A stretch of DNA of 64,000 nt from Hanleya hanleyi (GCA_036873755.1 JAVTVY010016124.1:1-64000); one strand, 5' to 3'. Shown: positions 25,221-35,954, counted from the first letter of the stretch. Notes: a model not told the origin generated them from the sequence alone. Numbers and translations: made by a program.

Positions 25221-25666
25221 TCAGATCAAAGTGTTCAATGTACGATTCCGCCACAGCAGGGATTCGTCGGATTAGCCTGTGTGTATTTGGGAGATTAAAG
25301 CAGGTTCGGTCATGTTCGGTAGTTGTCGGGTTCCCGCGCATGCGCCCCATCGACGTCATCAAAGCTATTATAAGTTGAGTGTATTGGAAATGTGAATTAG
25401 CCGCCCGCTGTGCACGCCGCCGGGAAGTGTTGAGTTTGACCATGGAGGGAAAGAGAGATCACTTTGACCCAACAGTGATAGGCACATCACTTACATCGTT
25501 TCTATTATAAATTATATTAGGATTTTAAATTTCCAATATATGGTGACCATTTTGTCGAAACATTGTTAGACAAATTTGTCTGTCATGTTATGCTGAGTAA
25601 ACTTTACGCTTTATATGTACAATAAAAATTAAAATTATAAGGAGTCTCCCGACTTTTGTCGGAAGC

Positions 25667-25692
25667 CTAAAAAAAAATCTTTTATGTTTTAC
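25667..25692 (-). other. possible 26-nt intron or donor plus downstream acceptor-like word
   Basis: Directly after the exon, the minus strand reads GTAAAACATAAAAG, a run of nine T, then AG. Splicing so short an intron would be unusual. If used, the frame continues about ten residues and stops. It is equally likely that only the donor is real and the next exon was lost. Confidence 0.3.
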
Positions 25693-26095
25693 CTGTAAAT
25701 GTTTTGCTCACCCGCTCGCAGAGATTGCAACGGTCCCTGTGAGGCTCAAAACTTGCAGGAGAGAGAGAGATATCGGCAGTCTTGTACTTCCGTAAAGCGT
25801 TTTTGTATTTCGTCAGTTTCAAACGACAGCGGTTACAAAGAAATGGTGGATGAACGTCATCGATATCACGCTGGATATCTATGCCACACGCCTGCAAGAT
25901 TTGTTTCTTGAATTTGTGTTTCGGAACCGGGTTTCTATCGAAAGGATACAAGCTTTCGGTCCCCGCACACAAGCGACAGGCTAACCGAAGTTGTTCCACA
26001 TGCAGGTCCATTTTTCTGCCGTGAGAAAGATTATCTTCGTTGTGCTGAAGGTGTTGCTCTTGGTCAGAAAATTTCGTAAATAAGTTGTCGAACAT
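25693..26095 (-). CDS. first exon of a RAG1-N-terminal-like zinc-binding protein
   Basis: The minus-strand ATG at 26095 opens a frame of about 134 codons up to a splice donor (CAG then GTAAAA; GT at 25692-25691). Unspliced, it would stop two codons later at 25682. Residues C40-x2-C43, then an acidic I74-x2-D77-x2-D80-V-H82-P stretch, C87-x2-C90, and H119-x3-C123-x2-C126 follow the order of zinc ligands in the region of vertebrate RAG1 just before its RING finger. From memory, molluscan N-RAG-TP transposons (Panchin and Moroz) encode similar proteins. In RAG1 this region is a regulatory, non-catalytic part. A TATATAAGAG word lies about 15 nt upstream of the ATG (26104-26118). No RING or catalytic DDE segment is visible downstream, so the gene is partial or the copy is truncated. 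Confidence 0.6.
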
Positions 26096-26103
26096 GTATT
26101 TTC

Positions 26104-26118
26104 AGCTCTTATATATCA
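26104..26118 (-). promoter_or_regulatory. TATA-like box upstream of the RAG1-N-like exon
   Basis: Minus strand gatatataagagctg, ending about 8-10 nt before the ATG. That is close for a transcription start, so the true start codon might lie elsewhere or the 5' leader is very short. Confidence 0.35.
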
Positions 26119-26345
26119 AAATTTTAGCAGCACACGCTCACCGTATACAATATAGAGGCCATATTCATTTGTAATAGATACAGGATGTGTTTATTATGCT
26201 TCCCGTTCTCAAATCCTCTTTTTGCCTCAATAATTGGGTAGAAATTATTTTTACTCACCAGGGAACCATTCCTCGTTTTCGTTAACGAGATTGTTTATTT
26301 TAGCATAATATGCTTACTTGATCTCAAGCTTTTTAAGTTAGCATA

Positions 26346-26382
26346 ACCATGGAGTTAAATAAGTCTTATTTAACTCCATGGT
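26346..26382. repeat. internal palindrome made of two head-to-head TIR tips
   Basis: The 18-bp arm ACCATGGAGTTAAATAAG (26346-26363) and its perfect complement (26365-26382) are separated by one T. The arms contain the first 16 bp of the element TIR. ATAAC lies just outside on both sides (26343-26347 and 26383-26387 approximately). Confidence 0.9.
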
Positions 26383-27272
26383 ATAACGTAATTAGAATAA
26401 AATGAACTGTTAATATTCGTCAGCCTATATAATAGCTTTAATACCGATGCCCGTCAAGGACCCCGTCGGGCCAGAAGTGAACTTCAATACACAAGTATTG
26501 AAGATCAATTAGCGATTAGCACGCAGGGGGTAAAACGGCCTTGGCTGACTCATTAGTTAATAGCTTTGAGGCAGCGCAAAAGCGAAAAAAGGCCAATCTA
26601 GTGTTTACAATATTGCATTTTATCCAAATTCAGGCTTCCGGACCCTAAAATGGTAAAGACTGATATGTACTCTTTTATTTGATCTTGAACGCAAGCACAA
26701 AATGTGTCATTTTTGAAATGCGGAAATTCTGTTAATTCGGCAGTGAAAATGATGTATTTTCTGTTTGTGGCAAAATTGCCCATGTATTTTAAATGGGGTT
26801 TTTGAGAATTTTTCTATCGTTTACATTTTTAGCTAGTCCAACCGGACCCTCATGTGCTATTCGTTTCCACATTCGCTGTACTTATACCAAGTTCCCTGCA
26901 AATTTTTGTCTTGTTGAGAAATGCAGAAGTTGTAGAAAAACGATAAAATATACAAAACGACAGTATGATTCCAAAGTCCTGTAACTAAGCTACGAATGGT
27001 CATATTCTGATTAATGAAATATGCTCATATTCAGTATGACTTCAAATTGCCTAATATTTGTGTTGCGCATAATTAATGCATCCTTATTTTTACGTAGAAC
27101 TACTGCGCATTTTTAATTTCAACTTCCGTTGATGTTTTCTGCGGCTAATAAGAACCAACGACTCGGTCGGCGGAATCATACATTGAACATCAAACGGACA
27201 GATCGTGACTGACGGCCATTCAGAATACAATAGCTCTGCGGGCGACCTCACGGATCAGCGACCCGCGGCTGG

Positions 27273-27305
27273 CCGAGTGCTCTCTCCTCCTTATTTAACT
27301 CCATG
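27273..27305 (-). repeat. right 33-bp TIR
   Basis: Perfect inverted match to 25188-25220. The TSD GTTCAAA follows at 27306-27312. Confidence 0.93.
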
Positions 27306-27312
27306 GTTCAAA

Positions 27313-27957
27313 TAACAAATTATCTTTCAATTCTTCATGAAATTGAATAATTCATGATATTTCAGTGAACTGAACTGAAATCCCAGACCAGCCCTTGTTG
27401 AACAATGAATGAGGAAATTTGGGTAGCTTAATTCAAAATGATGCAAAATATAATTGATAATAAGACACATGATACCCGCCATTTGGTCAGAGTTCAACAG
27501 AACACGAGGTTTCCCTTCAACGTAAAACTCACTCCGTGTGACACGCTTCACCCGACGGCCTGTACATACATTACTTATTTCAACTGTGCGACAAGCAGCT
27601 GAAATGCAAAGACATGCTCATAGACACATGGTAAATGTAGATGGACGACATCGATAATTCAGACCAATCAACAGACCTCCTTTTAACATTCCATTCAGCA
27701 ACAACAACAACATCAAGCATGGCCAGTTGACTCGTTGACATTTGCAGGTGAATTTGGTTAATAGATCTATTAAAAGACGGAGCAGTTGCCCTTAAAAGCA
27801 ATCCCATAGCAAGTTTGATATTTTCTAGTGATTCAGGACTGATAAACTGCATTGGACAATTGACAAAGACATGTCCGGCAAATAGATAGACATTTCTAGC
27901 ACTGTGTGTGTTGGTAATTTAATGATTTCTTCCAGTAAAAGGTGACATCTTTCCATG
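27313..27957. other. unique stretch; one unassigned 90-codon minus frame
   Basis: A minus frame at 27580-27852 begins just after an acceptor-like ccaatgcag. Its translation is not repeat-like but matches nothing I recognise. No gene is called. Confidence 0.4.
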
Positions 27958-28110
27958 GAGGTGAGCCACACCTATTTCCATTTGCAGACCCGTGTCCATT
28001 TGTACAGCTATTTCCAATTGCAGACCCGTGTCCATCTGCAGACCTATGTCCATTGGCAGACCTGTGCCCATTTCCAGACCTATGTTCATTAGCAGACTAT
28101 GTCCATTTGC
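27958..28110. repeat. 18-bp minisatellite, outlying block
   Basis: Eight or so diverged units of the gacctatgtccatttgca type, the same family as the large array at 28970-30660. Confidence 0.9.
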
Positions 28111-28117
28111 AGACAAT

Positions 28118-28225
28118 CATCTTGTAAGATATCAGCATCTTATGATAATTGGTTTTCTACAAGTTATTCAGATATAAGCATCTTGATATCAGCATCTTAT
28201 GATAATTAGTTTTCTACAAGTTATT
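28118..28225. repeat. two-copy tandem repeat, about 60 bp
   Basis: The segment from gatatcagcatcttatgat through tctacaagttatt occurs twice in succession. Confidence 0.8.
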
Positions 28226-28969
28226 GATGGAATATTAGATATTGCATAGTCTTGATGTCATATATGATGCCTGCCTGTATGGGTTTATAACGTTGCATAT
28301 TATAGCTATGGCGGGTCGTAATACCCCGGTAAATGTTTTGATTTGTTTGACACTCCAGTGTCCTATTTGCATCGTTAAAAATATGGAGGGATGTTTTTGA
28401 CCCAATTCACAAGTCTGTGTTTCCCAGTTCTCATCATTTAACATGCTGTGAGTGTACTTGATACTCCCGTAATGTTTTCTTTTGTGTTTACGAAATTGCA
28501 TGTTCATGATTTGAAATGTCCAAACAGTACTGAAAAATATGTTGTTGTATCGGTCAGTCGATGGTATAAATATACAGCCTGATTTACCTAGAGCAGACAA
28601 TTTTGGAACTCCGTCTCGAGGAAATGTATCAGAAACTTTAGGTCTAAATTTAACGTTTAGGGGCTGTCTTTGTTTGTCATTTGGCCATCGTCTGTACCAC
28701 CTTTGATGTCAGAAGTCTGGAATAAAATCTTCAACTTCGTAACAACTTGATGACGACTTTCTTGATGGAATTTCTTGAGGCAAAAGATACAGGGCTATGA
28801 ACTTCTTTCAGACTGCTGTAAAGACCCAGCAGCGAACTCGCAAGCTAGTTCTGGGTACATGTAAAGTTGCCCGGTCGCCCTAACCAAGCCAGGCTATCAT
28901 CTTACCGGCACGAAAGCCCGGGTTAGAACAATAATATCAACATCTTGACGACCAAAAAGTTTACAATCT
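28226..28969. other. unique stretch, nothing recognised
   Basis: A 121-codon minus frame (28235-28600) has no recognisable motif. No other structure. Confidence 0.45.
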
Positions 28970-30660
28970 GTCCATTTGCAGACCTACAGACCTATGTCCA
29001 TTTGCAGACCTGTGCCCGTTTGCAGACCTATGTTCATTTGCAGACCCATGTCCATTTGCAGGCCTATGTCCATTTGCAGACCACTGTCCATTTGCAGATG
29101 TATGTCCATTAGATCTATGTTTGTTCGCAGAGCCAGACCCATGTTCATTTGCAGATCAATGTCCATTTGCAGACCTATGTCCTTTTGCAGACGTATGTCC
29201 ATTTGCAGAATTATGTCCATTTGCAGAATTATGTCTATTTGCAGACCTATGTCCATTGGTAGACCTGTGTCAATTTCCATTTCATTTGTAGACCTGTCAT
29301 TTGTGGACCTATGTGAAATTTATAGACCTACATCCATTTGCTGACCTATTGCAGACCTATGACCATTTTCTGACCCATGTCCACTTGCAGATCTATGTCC
29401 ATTTGCTGATCCGTGTCCATTTGCAGACACATCTCCATTTGCTGACCCATGTCCATTTGCAGACCTATATCCATTTGCTGACTCATGTCCATTTGCTGAA
29501 CCATGTCCATTTGCAGACCTATGTCCATTGGTAGACCTATGTCAATTTTCCTTCCATTTGTAGATCTGTCATCTGTAGACCTATGTGAAATTTGCAGACC
29601 TACATCCATTTGCTGAACTATTGCAGACCTATGACCATTTGCTGACCCATGTCCACTTGCAAAACCTATGTCCATTTGCTGATCCGTGTCCATTTGCAGA
29701 TATCTCCATTCACTGACCCATGTCCATTTGCAGACCTATATCCATTCGCTGACTCGTGTCCATTTGCTGAACCATGTCCATTTGCAGACCTATGTGCATT
29801 TGTAGACCTGTGTCCATTTGCAGACCTATGTCCATTTGCTGAACTATGTCGATTTGCAGACGTATGTTCATTTGCAGAATTATGTCCATTTGCAAACCTA
29901 CGTACATTTGTAGGATGTCCATTTGCAGTTCTATGTCCATTTGCAGACCCGTGTCCATTTGTAGGGCCATGTCCATTTGCAGACCTATGTCTATTTGTAG
30001 ACATATTTGCAGACCTATGTGCATTTGCAGGCTGATGTGCATTTGTAGACCATCTCATGTTCATTTGCCGACCTTGTCTGATTGTCATTGTGGACCTATG
30101 TCAATTTGCAGTCCATTTGTACACCTATGTCATTAGTGAACTTATGTGAAATGTGCAGACCTATGTCCATTTGCTGAACTATTGCAGACCTATGTCCATT
30201 TGCTGACCCATGTCCATTTGCAGACCTATGTCCCTTCACTGACCCATGTCCATTTGCAGACCTATGTCCATTTGCTGACCCATGTCCATTTGCAGACCTA
30301 TGTCCATTTGCAGACCCATGTCCATTTGTAGACCCATGTGATTTGCAGATCTGCATCCATTTGCTGAACCATGTGCATTTGCAGACCCATGTCCATTTGC
30401 TGACCCATGTCGATTCACAGACCTTTGTCCATTAGCGGACTCATGTCTATTTGCAAAATTATGTAAATTTGCAACATAAATTTATGTCCATTTGTAGACA
30501 TATTAGCAAACTATGTCCATTTACAGACTGGTGTAAATTTGTGGACCACCTTATGTCCATTTGTAGACCTATATGTACATTTGCAGACCCATGTTCGTTT
30601 ACAGACCTATGCGTCCATTTGCTGACCTTTGTCCATTTGCAGAACTATGTCCATTTTTAG
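28970..30660. repeat. 18-bp minisatellite, about 90 units
   Basis: The unit is tatgtccatttgcagacc with many variants (gctgacc, gcagatc, gtagacc). Two internal blocks (29100-29350 and 29500-29650) share ccattggtagacct and a tcatctgtagacctatgtg module. An 18-bp period keeps several frames open on both strands and gives peptides such as MSICRP or ANGHRS repeats. These are artefacts. Confidence 0.96.
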
Positions 30661-31110
30661 ATTAAATTTGGAGTTTGATATTCATGGTATCCTATCATTA
30701 ATAACTGGTAAACTGCTGAATTTAAATTCCAAACTGAGACTTACCTGTCTTATCACCATATGCAGGCTATCAATGTATAAAGAGCAACTTATATGGCCGC
30801 CGCGAGTATGGACATACATGATAGCAGACACTTATCGCTATACGCACGGTATGTACGTACATTAAAATCATCAACTTTCACCATACCATCCTATTAATCC
30901 TCCTCTCCCCTCTGAAAAAGCAAATATACATAAATGAAGATTACACATCATATTTAGTCTTCACTGATAAAGTGTATCCCCACAATTACACCAACTGCCT
31001 GGCAAAGTGAACAAATCTTGCTCATCAAAAATATAAGAAATTGTGAAAGAAGCAAACCTCGTCTAACAATCCCAAATAAAATGCAGGTGAATGTAATTAG
31101 CGGATTCCCA
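30661..31110. other. unique stretch, nothing recognised
   Basis: AT-rich with short frames only. Confidence 0.5.
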
Positions 31111-31345
31111 AGTGTGAGTGAGTGAATATGATAAGCGTCGCTTTCAATTGGGTCCAATTTCTTTTCACACCCAGGACTGCATGGGTTAGGGGTCCTATTC
31201 CTTTGTACACCCATAAACGCTGCGAGTGCCAGTCATCTCTAGTGACAAGCTGTCTGAGGAGCTGAAGGCCCCCTCATTCATCCCATGTCCTGGGGTGTGC
31301 ACAGCCACACCAGGTCAATCCCATGACCTGAGGTGTGCACAATGA
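31111..31345 (-). mobile_element. SINE-like element, 3' part, minus strand
   Basis: On the minus strand this ends ttgaaagcgacgcttatcat next to ATTCACTCACTCACAC. The body includes the cacccaggactgcatggg module and tcagctcctcagacagctt, as at 9.6 and 21.4 kb. The head is missing. Confidence 0.6.
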
Positions 31346-31447
31346 TACCGGACAGGGGGTGGATATAAAATTAAAAGAATATATATTGTTCAGTTTTGCA
31401 AAGCTGAGGTAGCTTAATCATTCCATATTCATTACACTAAGACGATC

Positions 31448-31799
31448 TCTACGTTCCCACTTCAAACTTGTCTTGATATATCTGACCACTTTCAGTGTTC
31501 AAGATCTGAGGTGTAAGTTTCACCTATGAACAAGAGACGAACCAATCAGATCCTACATGCCGACTGTGTGTAGGGTGTCGTCTTCCCCAAGCTTTGCTAT
31601 GCCATTCCTCTAATTATACGATGGCTATGTTGGCCCAACATATAGGTCAGCCAATCAATGCTCTAGCTTCTATGACACATTTCCAACTTCAGATGGATTC
31701 AAGGTCACTGACTCAGTAACGTATCGTGTCTATTTATAAGGTCGTTGAACATTGAAGAGGGTCAGATATATCCAGGCAAGTTCAAAGTGGGAACGTAGA
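31448..31799. mobile_element. MITE, 352 bp with about 55-bp TIRs
   Basis: The left end (tctacgttcccacttcaaac at 31448) and right end (gttcaaagtgggaacgtaga ending at 31799) are inverted copies, with agreement extending inward through tgatatatctgacc. No open frame inside. No certain TSD. Confidence 0.75.
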
Positions 31800-31942
31800 A
31801 ATTGGCTTGATGTAATGAAGATGAATCAATCAAGTAATGGTAAGCTTAATAATCCACAAGTCATGGATAATGCAACACTAAAAATACAAGAACTAAAAGG
31901 GATGTTATCATTCATGGTGTGATGTCATAATACAGCATAACT

Positions 31943-32103
31943 CACGTTCACAAAGTTAGACCGCGGTTCGCAGTTCGCTATTCGAGACCAGTCATTCAGC
32001 GAATCAAAACAGCGCCCCTAGCAGCGCCCCCTGGCGTCAGATTTGGGATATGAACATGAAAAGAATAATGAACTGCGAACTGCGAACTAACTTTATGAAC
32101 GTG
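31943..32103. mobile_element. MITE, 161 bp, TSD CATAACT
   Basis: The left end CACGTTCACAAAGTTAG and right end CTAACTTTATGAACGTG are inverted copies. Inner arms contain ttcgcagttcgc and gcgaactgcgaac. CATAACT flanks both sides (31936-31942 and 32104-32110). A 7-8-bp TSD is compatible with hAT- or P-like elements. Confidence 0.82.
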
Positions 32104-32831
32104 CATAACTCGAGATGAAGCTATTATCATTAGTATGTCCTATCAGCCATTCCAAGCTAAGTGTGCATCATACTCATTTTTTCAAATTTACCCAAGAATT
32201 GTTTAAAGCAGCTTATCAGATACCTATCAGGGTTACTGGATATAGAATATCCTTGAGATTGTTCAGTTTATTGCGGTCACAGAGCTTTTTGAAGACATGC
32301 ATTGTTACAGCCTCATCACTGAGGTCACTGTGGTACAATTCTGCCAGGTGAAATTTTCCACAGAGAACTAGTTCAATCACACTGGCCTACTTGGCAAAAA
32401 ATAGTTTAGTGGCCACTCTGTTGCAGCAGAGTGCTTTATCACTGTCAGATGTTACAAGTTGCTCGAGCTGTCTGTATGTATTCAACCTCATTTTGGTGTC
32501 ACGGGAGTCACAAAAGTGAGTATAATTGTTTTGTTCTCGGAGACCTATCTCATCCACAGATAAACAGTTTATGTTTATAAATCATCTATTATAACATCAA
32601 CTAAAACCTGGTTAATTTTAAATCTAAATGTATTATATTTGCTAGAAAATCTTCTTAAAAGGCTGTCACGGGAGTCACAGTTTCTTTGTCACGGGAGTCA
32701 CACTGTACAGGCTTTGTTATCCAGCAAACTAATTAATGTGTTAATTTTATTTTTTTCTGCACATATGTTATATATTATTACTTTCTAAAATAGTTGATCC
32801 AGAATGCCACTATTATAATAACTACAGAAAG

Positions 32832-33175
32832 GCAGAGAAAGATGAGGGAGAAGTTAAAATCAAACAACGCTGTATTTGCTGTTTATAAACAAAAGTGCAG
32901 ACAATACCGGAATAAGTATAAGGGAACAAAGAGAAGGGAACAAAGAGAAGGGAATTCACAAAATTAACTGAAGATAAAGCAAAACATCTAGAAAGGAAAA
33001 GGGTGTTTGACAGGGATCAACAGTGGAAATGTTGAGAAAAGAAATGGTTACTATCAACTCCCACTTGTGAAAATAGTCCAAAAGCACACTCAGCAAAGCA
33101 TTCCTCGAGTAGGGCTACCAAACAGGCAAAGAGCACATTGCCGAAAAGTCGAAGAAAGAAAATAGCTGTTCTTCA
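32832..33175 (+). pseudogene. degenerate coding fragment of an unnamed invertebrate multi-copy protein
   Basis: Three successive frames hold protein-like, charged segments: RKMREKLKSNN at about 32840, KLTEDKAKHLERKRVFDRD at about 32965, and SPKAHSAK...LPKSRRKKIAVLHIL at about 33070-33175. The last pattern (SPK, about 20 residues, LPKS-R-KK-AV) recalls, from memory, multi-copy uncharacterised proteins of cnidarians and molluscs. At least two frame shifts and an in-frame stop separate the parts, so it is broken. Function unknown; probably transposon-borne. Confidence 0.35.
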
Positions 33176-33179
33176 TATA

Positions 33180-33607
33180 CTGATTTTGTATTATTTCAGT
33201 TTTCTTAAGAATAAAATAACATAAGAAATATTTTATGTAAGTTGTTTCATGATAAGGGTTACTCGTCACGGGAGTCACATTTTCCTGTCACAGGAGTCAC
33301 ATACTTTCAGTGATCTGTAAGACCATGTGGTTCTTCTTTGTTTATAAATTTAATTTATTTATAAATCATGAAACCTTGAAGTAGATTACAGTGTGGACCA
33401 ACGACACATACATTATGTGGAAGGCTACAGCAAGAACAAAATGGGATGGCAGTCAATCTTTTTTGATCGCAGCTGTCACGGGAGTCACGTTTTTCTTTTT
33501 CAATTTTTGATTTAAATTATTAACCTAATTTGAAAACAATATTATCCAAAATAGTGACCTCTTATTACTCATTAGAAGAAGTAATAACACTGCATATTAG
33601 TTTTAGA
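33180..33607. repeat. local duplication, copy 1
   Basis: Shares long near-identical blocks with 33818-34247, including ttttgtattatttcagtttt and the gaccatgtggttcttctttg block. The copies differ by scattered substitutions. Confidence 0.9.
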
Positions 33608-33693
33608 ATCTGGAAGCTATAGCGGAAAACAAATGAAAGAAGGAGTAGTGATGTCACAGGAGTCCCCTTTTCATGAGGAACTGGGCACATAAT

Positions 33694-33771
33694 ACGCTCA
33701 TTCAGCTTGTATCACTGGCGTCCCTTCTCTCCTTGTTGGGACGTCAGTGATACAAGCTGTTTATCAGCGTA
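33694..33771. mobile_element. 78-bp hairpin MITE, TSD GGCACATAAT
   Basis: CAGCTTGTATCACTGGCGTCCC (first 20 at 33703-33722) pairs with the segment ending at 33759 through 22 bp, with one G-U wobble and a 13-nt loop. Ten-base direct repeats GGCACATAAT lie at 33684-33693 and 33772-33781. A 9-10-bp TSD suggests a Mutator-like element. If transcribed, the hairpin would look like a small pre-miRNA, but the TSD shows it is an insertion. Confidence 0.8.
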
Positions 33772-33817
33772 GGCACATAATGGCTGTATGGAAGAGAATT
33801 TGCACTTCAACCAATCT

Positions 33818-34247
33818 GGTTTTGTATTATTTCAGTTTTCTTATGAATAAAATAATGTAAGAAATATTTTATGGAAGGTTTTTCATGATAAGGGTGCTAC
33901 TTGTCACGGGAGTCACATTTTCCTGTCACGGGAGTCACATACTTTCAGTGATCTGTAAGACCATGTGGTTCTTCTTTGTTTATAAATTTAATACATTTAT
34001 AAATCATGAAACCTTCAAGTAGATTACAGTGTGGACCAACAACACATATCTTATCTGGACGGCTACAGCAAGAACAAAATGGGAAGGTAGTCAATCTTTT
34101 TTTCATCGCAGCTGTCACGGGAGTCACGTTTTTATTTTTCAATTTTTGCTTTGAAGTTTTAACTGAATCGGAAAAAAATATTATTCAAAATAATAACCTC
34201 TTATTACTGTTTGGAAGAAGTAAATAACACTGCATATTAGTTTTAGG
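33818..34247. repeat. local duplication, copy 2
   Basis: Second copy, 638 bp downstream. The mini-MITE at 33694-33771 lies between the two copies. Confidence 0.9.
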
Positions 34248-34269
34248 AGTCACCTTGGAATGGCTGCTA

Positions 34270-35950
34270 TAGACCTAACTGCATGTGGAGACAATTTTGA
34301 GAGGAAGGCAGGATTTTGCCATGGTGTACGTACCAGGCAAGGTGGAGCAACTTGAATAATTAGGAGTTCAGATGAGGGTGGGACAGGGAGGTGGTGGCAC
34401 CCTCCCTCGGGTTGGGGGGTGTGGGGTCCTCCCCCGGATTTTTTTTGAATTTTAGATGCGAGTAACACATTTTGGCACTTCTGAGAATCTTGAGAGGAGT
34501 AAAATATTTGACAATAAAACCATGACACAAGACCTTGAAAGAAACAATACCAATCAGCATATTTCACTGTTATTTCCCCCATAATTTGCCGATAATATTT
34601 GTCAACTATAAGCTTACCCATCCAACCATATGAAAAGTCAGTACTTCTGAAGATGTGAATGAGGGGGGAGGGGGGCAGGAGGGGGGGGGGACAGGCATAC
34701 TTATTTTACAAATATAAATGTGGGGGTCTGGTGGTGGTATTATCTGGTGGGGGTTTTTGTCTGTGGAGGTTTTGTAAGTAGGGATTTTGTAAGTGGGGTT
34801 TTTGTCTCATGGGTTTTTTTCTGTCTCGTGCGTGTTTTGTATCACATATACTAACAATACATATCGAGCTAGGCCTAACGGTATAGATGATGAAAGTAAA
34901 ATTCTGCCATTAAAAGAACGACCTCCCCCTTCTCCGATCACCGTGACCATCATATACATTGACCCATTTGAAGTTCAAGTTGTTGTTTATCGGTAGGTAG
35001 ATCCGCACTCAAAACTTATGTAATGACCGTGACGGTGACAATCGGTTTGATAACGGCAGTTGCCAATACTGGTTCAATTTTGTTCAAAATAGGCTATGAG
35101 CAACAACAACAACAACACTGCAAGTCCACCACTAATGAAAACACGATTCTGACTAAGACTTCAACTTCGTTTTAGAGCAATCAACAGAATACAGTTACAA
35201 TACATATCGTTATCGTCCCAGGGTGACAGTGTCATCTCATCATAGTCACGGAAACTCAGCAAATATTAGTTCTCGCCGCGGGAAAAACAAGAAATCAAGC
35301 GCCACTGACATAACTAAGGGGAACTACTCTTAGTAATCGATGTAGATTTTGTCTCATTTGTGTATTACCTCCCTTGCATAATGGGAGGTAACTCCGTGAT
35401 TGCTACGTCCTTTTTGTTTCAAAATCAGATTATCTCCCTTAGACTAAAACACACCTGCGGGTCACAGTAGGACATTCTCATGGCATCAGATAGCCGATAT
35501 ACCGATAGACTTTGTCAGGCCCATATTCTCTGGTTATTTTCAAGATAATGAACCTTTCAAGATTAAAGTTGGCATTAGATATCTATTAATAAGAGCTGAT
35601 CTTTAAAATACATTTTTTGTTTATGGTTGCTTCCATCGATCTGATCAACAGAACATGTGGGAAAAATACTAGACTGAGTACGGTAGGCTATATTATGCAT
35701 TTCGTAATCAAATTGTGTTATTTATTTTTAGGGGGAGGGGGGAAGGGGAGAAATTACCCTACATTTTATGCAATTTGGCGCATTTTTAAATGTCAATGGT
35801 GAAAATTTCCACAATTTCCGCCTTTCTAACTCTCCCAAAGATGCAAAATAATAATAAATCTTACTCAAATATTAGTGTTCCTGTGAAACTATCTTCTCGT
35901 CAATTCAAGTCAAAGTCAACTTCAACACCTATGCAAGAACAGGTCACTTT
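34270..35950. other. unique stretch with G-rich patches
   Basis: 34660-34830 has repeated tggggg and ggtttttgt words, a degenerate purine/T-rich tract. 35098-35116 is a short (CAA)n. Frames are short and carry no recognised domain. Confidence 0.45.
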
Positions 35951-35954
35951 CGCA

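Larger units (their letters stand above)
25188..27305. mobile_element. 2.1-kb TIR element carrying a RAG1-N-terminal-like exon
   Basis: The 33 bp at 25188-25220 (starts catggagttaaataaggagg) is a perfect inverted copy of 27273-27305. Both are flanked by GTTCAAA (25181-25187 and 27306-27312), a 7-bp TSD. A third, palindromic pair of the terminal 16 bp sits inside at 26348-26380. The left half carries one minus-strand exon (25693-26095). The right half has no recognisable gene. No transposase core was found, so the copy is probably non-autonomous or internally deleted. Perfect TIRs suggest recent activity. Confidence 0.85.
32498..34126. repeat. locus with ten copies of the 14-mer GTCACGGGAGTCAC
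   Basis: Exact copies start at 32498, 32665, 32688, 33265, 33475, 33903, 33925 and 34113. Variants with one or more changes are at 33287 and 33653. Several occur in closely spaced pairs 22-23 bp apart (32665/32688, 33265/33287, 33903/33925), about two helical turns. Part of the copy number comes from a local duplication of 33180-33607 as 33818-34247 (offset 638 bp), but the copies at 32498-32701 lie outside it. Confidence 0.85.

Noticed and set aside
28976..30418. Long open frames on both strands (up to 140 codons) with MSICRP- or ANGHRS-type repeats
   Set aside because: They follow the 18-bp minisatellite period and exist in several frames at once, with no codon bias or start context.
33703..33759. 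Bona fide miRNA gene
   Set aside because: The exact 10-bp flanking duplication shows that it is a MITE insertion; no evidence of processing is available.
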